Shown here one piece after another: positions 59,633-64,000 of a stretch of 64,000 nucleotides of DNA. A program made the translations under genes and the position numbers. This stretch comes from Pseudomonas monsensis (GTDB taxonomy: Bacteria; Pseudomonadota; Gammaproteobacteria; Pseudomonadales; Pseudomonadaceae): positions 248,001 to 312,000 of the forward strand of contig NZ_CP077087.1 of assembly GCF_014268495.2 (NCBI RefSeq), in the 5' to 3' direction. Below the pieces are notes generated by a model. That model was given only the letters and a program-made list of their open reading frames with translations, ran no database searches and was not told the DNA's origin. Position 1 is the stretch's first letter. Every line of letters starts with the position of its first letter.

Positions 59633-59836
59633 ATGCTCAAAGCAGCCATTGTCGTGCTGCTGATTGCCACGGTGATCAGCCTGTTCAGCGGCCTGTTTTT
59701 CCTGGTCAAGGACGACAGCAGCTCGAATCGCCTGGTCATCGCCTTGAGTGTTCGGGTGGCATTGGCCGCCATCACCGTCGGCTTGATCGCCTGGGGCTTT
59801 TACAGCGGCCAACTGGTGTCCCACGTTACGTGGTAG
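59633..59836 (+). CDS. DUF2909 twin-transmembrane protein
   Basis: A 67-residue protein with two hydrophobic helices (AIVVLLIATVISLFSGLFFLV at residues 4-24, cited as LLIATVISLFSGLFFLV, and AITVGLIAWGFYSGQL). It matches small DUF2909 proteins found beside oxidase genes in pseudomonads. ATG 59633 (MLKAAIVVLL) is preceded by CGGAG 9 bases upstream. It is encoded against the direction of the surrounding cox genes. Function unknown. Confidence 0.85.
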   Translation: MLKAAIVVLLIATVISLFSGLFFLVKDDSSSNRLVIALSVRVALAAITVGLIAWGFYSGQLVSHVTW

Positions 59837-59920
59837 CTGCAAGCGGTCAGCTACAAGCTACAAGTTAGAAGCTTTACCGCTTTGAGCTTGAGGCTTGCAG
59901 CTTGCCGCTTGCGGCTGTTG
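59837..59920. repeat. imperfect AGCTTGCAGCTTG-type repeat
   Basis: Between the DUF2909 and ctaE stops lies an 84-base stretch of related words on both strands (AGCTGCAAGCGG, AGCTACAAGCTACAAG, CTTGAGGCTTGCAGCTTGCC). It forms an imperfect long hairpin and probably terminates both convergent genes. Such sequences recur in pseudomonad genomes. Confidence 0.6.
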
Positions 59921-60808
59921 TTAAAGCACATAAACGAAGATGAACAAGCCGATCCACACCACGTCGACGAAGTGCCAGTACCAGCTCGCCGCTTCGAAAC
60001 CGAACTGGTGCTCGTTGTCGAAATGGCCCTTCATGATGCGCATCAGCATCACGAAAAGGATGATCGTGCCGATGGTCACGTGCGCACCGTGGAACCCGGT
60101 GAGCATGAAGAACGTGGCGCCATAAATGCCCGAGCCGAGGGTCAGGCCCAGTTCGTGGTAGGCGTGCATGTATTCCTCAGCCTGGAAGCCGAGGAACGCG
60201 CAGCCCAGCAACACGGTGATCGCCAACCAGATTTTCAGCGCGCCGCGATGGCCCTTTTTCAAGGCATGGTGGGCGATGGTGATGGTGACGCTGGAGCTGA
60301 CCAGCAGAATTGTGTTGATCAGCGGCAGGCCCCACGGGCTGATGACTTCCTTGGGCGGCGGGAACAGTTTCGGGTCCGGCGTATGCAACAGCGGCCAGGT
60401 GAACTGGAAGTTCGGCCAGAGCATGTGCGCGATGCCTTTCGGGCCTTCGCCCCCCAGTGCCGGGCCGGAGATGTGCCGCACGTAGAACAGCGCGCCGAAG
60501 AAGGCGATGAAGAACATCACCTCGGAGAAGATGAACCAGCTCATGCCCCAGCGGAACGAGCGATCGAGTTGCGAGCTGTACAGCCCGGCGCGACTTTCTT
60601 TGATCACCGCGCCGAACCAGCCGAACAGCATGTACGCCAGCAACAGCCCGCCGACGAAAAAGATGTACGGCCCGTGGGATTCCGGGCGTGCCGCCTTCAG
60701 ATCGTTGAACCAGGTCGCCAGGCCGTACACGGTGATGACCATGCCGAAGGTGGCGATGATCGGCCACTTGCTCTGGGCCGGGACGTAATAGTGCTCATGA
60801 GTTGCCAT
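59921..60808 (-). CDS. ctaE: cytochrome c oxidase subunit III
   Basis: A 295-residue membrane subunit of aa3 oxidase, seven helices. Recognisable parts are HEHYYVPAQSKWP at the N-terminus, WGMSWFIFSEVMFFIAFFG near 87, and GFHGAHVTIGTIILF near 230. GGAG precedes the ATG. It is the last gene of the ctaC-ctaD-ctaG-ctaE unit. Confidence 0.96.
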   Translation of the reverse strand: MATHEHYYVPAQSKWPIIATFGMVITVYGLATWFNDLKAARPESHGPYIFFVGGLLLAYMLFGWFGAVIKESRAGLYSSQLDRSFRWGMSWFIFSEVMFFIAFFGALFYVRHISGPALGGEGPKGIAHMLWPNFQFTWPLLHTPDPKLFPPPKEVISPWGLPLINTILLVSSSVTITIAHHALKKGHRGALKIWLAITVLLGCAFLGFQAEEYMHAYHELGLTLGSGIYGATFFMLTGFHGAHVTIGTIILFVMLMRIMKGHFDNEHQFGFEAASWYWHFVDVVWIGLFIFVYVL

Positions 60809-60833
60809 TTATTGTTCTCCTTATCGGGCACGC

Positions 60834-61385
60834 TTAACCGCCAGTGTTTACAGCCACCGGAGGATGTCGGGCGGTGATATCGAACAGCGTGTAGGACAGC
60901 GTCAGGTGCTTCACGTCCTTGGGCATGTCGCGGTCAACGATGAAACGCACCGGCATCTCGATCTGCTGACCGGGCTGCAGCACCTGCTGGGTAAAGCAAA
61001 AACATTCGGTCTTGTGGAAATATGCCGCCGCCTCGCTGGGCGCAATGCTCGGCACGGCTTGCGCACTCATCGGTTTGTCGGTGGGATTGCGCGCGATGAA
61101 AATCATCTCGTTGACCGCGCCTGGGTTCGCGGTGAGTTCGTCATGCTTGGGGTAGAAGTCCCATGGCATATCGGCGGTGTTGGTCGACAGGAACTGCACG
61201 CGCACCTGGCGTGAGGTATCGACGACCTGCTCGCCTTCGTACTGCCCGGCGGTCTTGCCATTGATGCCGAAGGCCTTGCACATCACGTCGTAGATCGGCA
61301 CCAGGGCAAAGCCGAAGACAAACATTGCCACCACGACCCCTAGCAGCCGGGTGACGAGTTTTTTCAGCGAGATCGAGTCAGCCAT
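60834..61385 (-). CDS. ctaG: cytochrome c oxidase assembly protein CtaG (Cox11)
   Basis: A 183-residue single-helix copper chaperone that builds the CuB site in subunit I. The helix is about 12-32 (LLGVVVAMFVFGFALVPIYD), followed by VMCKAFGIN with a conserved Cys and the copper motif CFCFTQQVL (about 123-131). It is placed between ctaD and ctaE, as usual, but with a REPIN between it and ctaD. Confidence 0.95.
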   Translation of the reverse strand: MADSISLKKLVTRLLGVVVAMFVFGFALVPIYDVMCKAFGINGKTAGQYEGEQVVDTSRQVRVQFLSTNTADMPWDFYPKHDELTANPGAVNEMIFIARNPTDKPMSAQAVPSIAPSEAAAYFHKTECFCFTQQVLQPGQQIEMPVRFIVDRDMPKDVKHLTLSYTLFDITARHPPVAVNTGG

Positions 61386-61410
61386 GATTTTCAGCCTCCA
61401 CCTGAATCTC

Positions 61411-61498
61411 TGTGGGAGCGAGCTTGCTCGCGAAGCAGGCGCTGCGGTTTCTCAGTGAAACCGAGTTATCGTTCTTCGCGAGCAAGCTCGCTCCCACA
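61411..61498. repeat. REPIN G (GCGAGCTTGCTCGCG type) inside the cox operon
   Basis: TGTGGGAGCGAGCTTGCTCG at 61411-61435 and its reverse complement at 61474-61498, 25-bp perfect arms, fill the gap between the ctaD stop (61500) and ctaG start (61385). The doublet touches the ctaD stop codon. Confidence 0.88.
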
Positions 61499-61499
61499 G

Positions 61500-63086
61500 T
61501 CATTTCACTTCCGGCGGCGTGGTGAAGGTGTGATACGGCGCCGGCGACGGCACGCTCCACTCCAGCCCTTCGGCACCATCCCACGGTTTGGCCGGGGCTG
61601 GCACGCCACCGCGAATGGTCTTGATCACGATGAACAGGAAGAAGATCTGCGTGGCGCCGAACATGAACGCGCCGATCGACGAGACCATGTTGAAGTCGGC
61701 GAACTGCAGGTTGTAGTCCGGGATCCGCCGGGGCATCCCCGCCAGACCCACAAAGTGCATCGGGAAGAAGGTCAGGTTCATGCCGACGAACGACAGCCAG
61801 AAGTGCAGCTTGCCAAGGGTTTCGTCGTACATGTGCCCGGTCCACTTTGGCAGCCAGTAATAGGCCGAGGCGAAGATCCCGAAGATCGCCCCGGGCACCA
61901 GCACGTAGTGGAAGTGCGCGACCACGAAGTAGGTGTCCTGGTACTGGAAGTCCGCCGGGGCGATGGCCAGCATCAACCCGGAAAAGCCGCCGATCGAGAA
62001 CAGGATCACGAACGCTACGGCAAACAGCATCGGTGTCTCGAAAGTCAGCGAGCCCTGCCACATGGTGCTGGCCCAGTTGAACACCTTCACCCCGGTCGGC
62101 ACGGCGATGAGCATGGTTGCGTACATGAAGAACAGCTCGCCCACCAGCGGGATGCCGACCACGAACATGTGGTGCGCCCAGACGATGAACGACAGGAACG
62201 CGATGCTCGCCGTCGCATAGACCATTGAGGTGTAGCCGAACAGCGGCTTGCGCGAGAAGGTCGGGATGATCTGGCTGACGGCGCCGAAGGCCGGCAGGAT
62301 CATGATGTACACCTCGGGGTGGCCGAAGAACCAGAACACATGCTGGAACAGCACCGGGTCACCGCCACCGGCGGCACTGAAGAAACTGGTGCCGAAGTGG
62401 ATGTCCATCAGCATCATCGTCACGCACCCGGCCAGCACCGGCATCACCGCGATCAGCAGGAACGCGGTGATCAGCCAGGTCCAGACGAACAGCGGCATTT
62501 TCATCAGGGTCATGCCGGGGGCACGCAGGTTGAGGATGGTGGCGATCACGTTGATCGCGCCCATGATCGAACTGATCCCCATCAGGTGGATGGCAAAGAT
62601 GAAGAACGTCACGCTTTCCGGCGCGTAGGTGGTGGACAGTGGCGCGTAGAACGTCCAGCCGAAGTTCGGCCCGCCACCGGGGCTGAACAGGGTCGAGACC
62701 AGCAGCAGAAACGCCGCCGGCAACAGCCAGAAGCTGAAGTTGTTCATCCGTGGCAGGGCCATGTCCGGCGCGCCGATCATCAACGGGATCATCCAGTTGG
62801 CGAGGCCGACGAACGCCGGCATCACCGCACCGAAGACCATCACCAGGCCGTGCATGGTGGTCATCTGGTTGAAGAATGCCGGCTCGACGATCTGCAAACC
62901 GGGCTGGAACAGTTCGGCGCGGATCACCATGGCGAACGAGCCGCCAAGCAGGAACATCAGGAACGCAAACCACAGGTACAGCGTGCCGATGTCCTTGTGG
63001 TTGGTGGTCAGCACCCAGCGCATCAGGCCTTTGGCGGGGCCGTGGGCGTGGTCGGCATGACCGTGGTCATCAATGACAGCGCTCAT
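61500..63086 (-). CDS. ctaD: cytochrome c oxidase subunit I
   Basis: The catalytic heme a / heme a3-CuB subunit, 528 residues, about twelve helices. Metal ligands are visible in TTMHGLVMVFG (heme a), WFFGHPEVYIMILP (His and the cross-linked Tyr of CuB), WAHHMFVVG (CuB pair) and VVAHFHYVLVPG (heme a3 and heme a). AAAGGAG precedes the ATG. It follows ctaC in the operon. Confidence 0.97.
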   Translation of the reverse strand: MSAVIDDHGHADHAHGPAKGLMRWVLTTNHKDIGTLYLWFAFLMFLLGGSFAMVIRAELFQPGLQIVEPAFFNQMTTMHGLVMVFGAVMPAFVGLANWMIPLMIGAPDMALPRMNNFSFWLLPAAFLLLVSTLFSPGGGPNFGWTFYAPLSTTYAPESVTFFIFAIHLMGISSIMGAINVIATILNLRAPGMTLMKMPLFVWTWLITAFLLIAVMPVLAGCVTMMLMDIHFGTSFFSAAGGGDPVLFQHVFWFFGHPEVYIMILPAFGAVSQIIPTFSRKPLFGYTSMVYATASIAFLSFIVWAHHMFVVGIPLVGELFFMYATMLIAVPTGVKVFNWASTMWQGSLTFETPMLFAVAFVILFSIGGFSGLMLAIAPADFQYQDTYFVVAHFHYVLVPGAIFGIFASAYYWLPKWTGHMYDETLGKLHFWLSFVGMNLTFFPMHFVGLAGMPRRIPDYNLQFADFNMVSSIGAFMFGATQIFFLFIVIKTIRGGVPAPAKPWDGAEGLEWSVPSPAPYHTFTTPPEVK

Positions 63087-63168
63087 GGCCGGTCTCCTTT
63101 ACGTGAGTGGGTGGGGCGGGCCGGGGCGCGCTGCCCCGGCCGGTTCACGACGTACGCGATAGACCGGT

Positions 63169-64000
63169 TCATTTGCTTTCCGCCTGTTTCAGCTCCAGCA
63201 CTTCTTTTGGCGTGACCATGTCGCCCTTGTTGTTGCCCCAGGCGTTACGTTCGTAGGTCACGACCGCTGCGATATCGACTTCCGACAGCTGCTTGCCGAA
63301 CGCCGCCATGGCGGTGCCGGGCTTGCCGTGGAAGACAATGCTCAGGTGATCCTTGATCGGGCCGGTGGCGATTTTCGAGCCCTTGAGCGCCGGGAACATC
63401 GGCGGCAGGCCCTGGCCCTCGGCCTGGTGACAGGCCACGCAGGTGGTGTGATAGACCTTGTCGCCGCGCTCTTTAAGTTCGTCGAGGGTCCATTCCTTGC
63501 TGGTCAGCTCCTTGAGCTGCGCGGCCTCGGCTTTGCGCTCGGCGAGCCACTTCTCGTAGTCGGCCTTCTCTTTGACCTCGACCACGATCGGCATGAAGCC
63601 GTGATCCTTGCCGCACAGTTCGGCGCACTGGCCACGGTAGAGCCCGGGCTTGTCGATCCGGGTCCAGGCTTCGTTGACAAACCCCGGGATCGCATCGCGC
63701 TTGACCGCGAATGCCGGCACCCACCAGGAGTGGATCACGTCGGCGGAGGTCACGAGGAAGCGCACCTTGGCCCCGGTCGGCAGCACCAATGGCTTGTCGA
63801 CCTCAAGCAAGTAGTGCTCGCCCTTGGCTTCCTTGTTGTGGATCTGCTCGGCGGGCGTGGCCAGGTTGCTGAAGAATTCGACGTCCTGGCCCAGGTATTT
63901 GTAGTGCCACTTCCACTGATAACCGGTGATCTGGATATCAATATCCGGCTCACTGGTGTCGTACATCTTGATCAGGGTGGCGGTTGCCGGAACGGCCATT
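63169..64000 (-). CDS. ctaC: cytochrome c oxidase subunit II, fused to cytochrome c, 5' end outside window
   Basis: The electron entry subunit of aa3 oxidase, cut at the right edge; the N-terminal signal and membrane helices are missing (about 276 residues visible). The CuA site is complete: SADVIHSWWVPAF and CAELCGKDHGFM. A C-terminal cytochrome c domain follows with CVACH near visible residue 211, as in caa3-type subunits, so the protein carries its own heme c. The Met at 63999 is internal, not the start. Confidence 0.95.
   Translation of the reverse strand, partial: MAVPATATLIKMYDTSEPDIDIQITGYQWKWHYKYLGQDVEFFSNLATPAEQIHNKEAKGEHYLLEVDKPLVLPTGAKVRFLVTSADVIHSWWVPAFAVKRDAIPGFVNEAWTRIDKPGLYRGQCAELCGKDHGFMPIVVEVKEKADYEKWLAERKAEAAQLKELTSKEWTLDELKERGDKVYHTTCVACHQAEGQGLPPMFPALKGSKIATGPIKDHLSIVFHGKPGTAMAAFGKQLSEVDIAAVVTYERNAWGNNKGDMVTPKEVLELKQAESK

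Noticed and set aside
1..64000. CRISPR arrays, prophage, insertion sequences or defence islands
   Set aside because: No direct repeats with regular spacing, integrases, transposases or defence-type genes were seen; the repeats present are REPINs and hairpins.

Overview
The window is chromosomal DNA from a Pseudomonas of the fluorescens group. The evidence is GC-rich coding sequence, dense typical Pseudomonas gene blocks, seven REPIN-type repeats (TGTGGGAGCGAGC / GTGGGAGCTGGCTTGCCAGC families), and pseudomonad genes such as algB-kinB, a cytochrome c4 next to dsbA, an ersA-like sRNA between polA and ysxC, and a choline-sulfate betC-choX locus. I see no rRNA, tRNA, prophage, insertion sequence, CRISPR array or plasmid gene. 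It is ordinary core genome with some accessory pieces.

Layout. (1) 1-8 kb: the oriC-proximal fmt-def / LysM-dprA-tsaC / qor / hemF-aroE block, interrupted at 4.3 kb by an acyltransferase-like gene in an AT-richer pocket. (2) 8-17.5 kb: sulfate-type SulP transporter, choline-sulfate genes (betC, choX, LysR regulator), an NAD(P)-binding protein, a DOPA-dioxygenase-family protein, a GFA protein, a citrate (CitMHS) transporter with a possible leader ORF, and a TerC protein. (3) 17.7-28.5 kb: Na/Pi cotransporter, M16 peptidase, DUF5924 protein, a four-gene MCE/Mla-type lipid ABC system with its lipoprotein, a fused SpmA-SpmB-type membrane protein and gltP. (4) 28.5-42 kb: a structured non-coding region, an Ivy-type lysozyme inhibitor with a DUF1328 protein, algB-kinB, an EAL phosphodiesterase, an AmpDh2-like amidase, a GGDEF cyclase, an EEP-family protein, dsbA, two small cytochromes c, ysxC and the ersA-like sRNA. 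(5) 42-55.5 kb: polA, a DUF2782 protein, thrB, the zinc uptake genes znuA/zur-znuC-znuB, a lipoprotein, katE and the methionine transporter metNIQ. (6) 55.6-64 kb: cytochrome aa3 oxidase genes (ctaC, ctaD, ctaG, ctaE) with their assembly and heme A genes (SURF1, SCO, an SCO-like protein, ctaA, ctaB).

Compared from memory with P. aeruginosa PAO1, the gene order joins blocks that lie around PA0018-PA0032, PA5479-PA5505 and PA0105-PA0114. This suggests rearrangement around the origin rather than foreign DNA.

The less expected signals are mostly non-coding. They are a nested inverted-repeat element upstream of gltP, a composite repeat of about 160 bp present twice in opposite orientation, a cluster of perfect TTATCCACA boxes in the first 13 kb, an A-rich Crc/Hfq-like motif in front of a 26-codon leader before the citrate transporter, and a REPIN inside the cytochrome oxidase operon. 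I found no convincing new multi-gene system.
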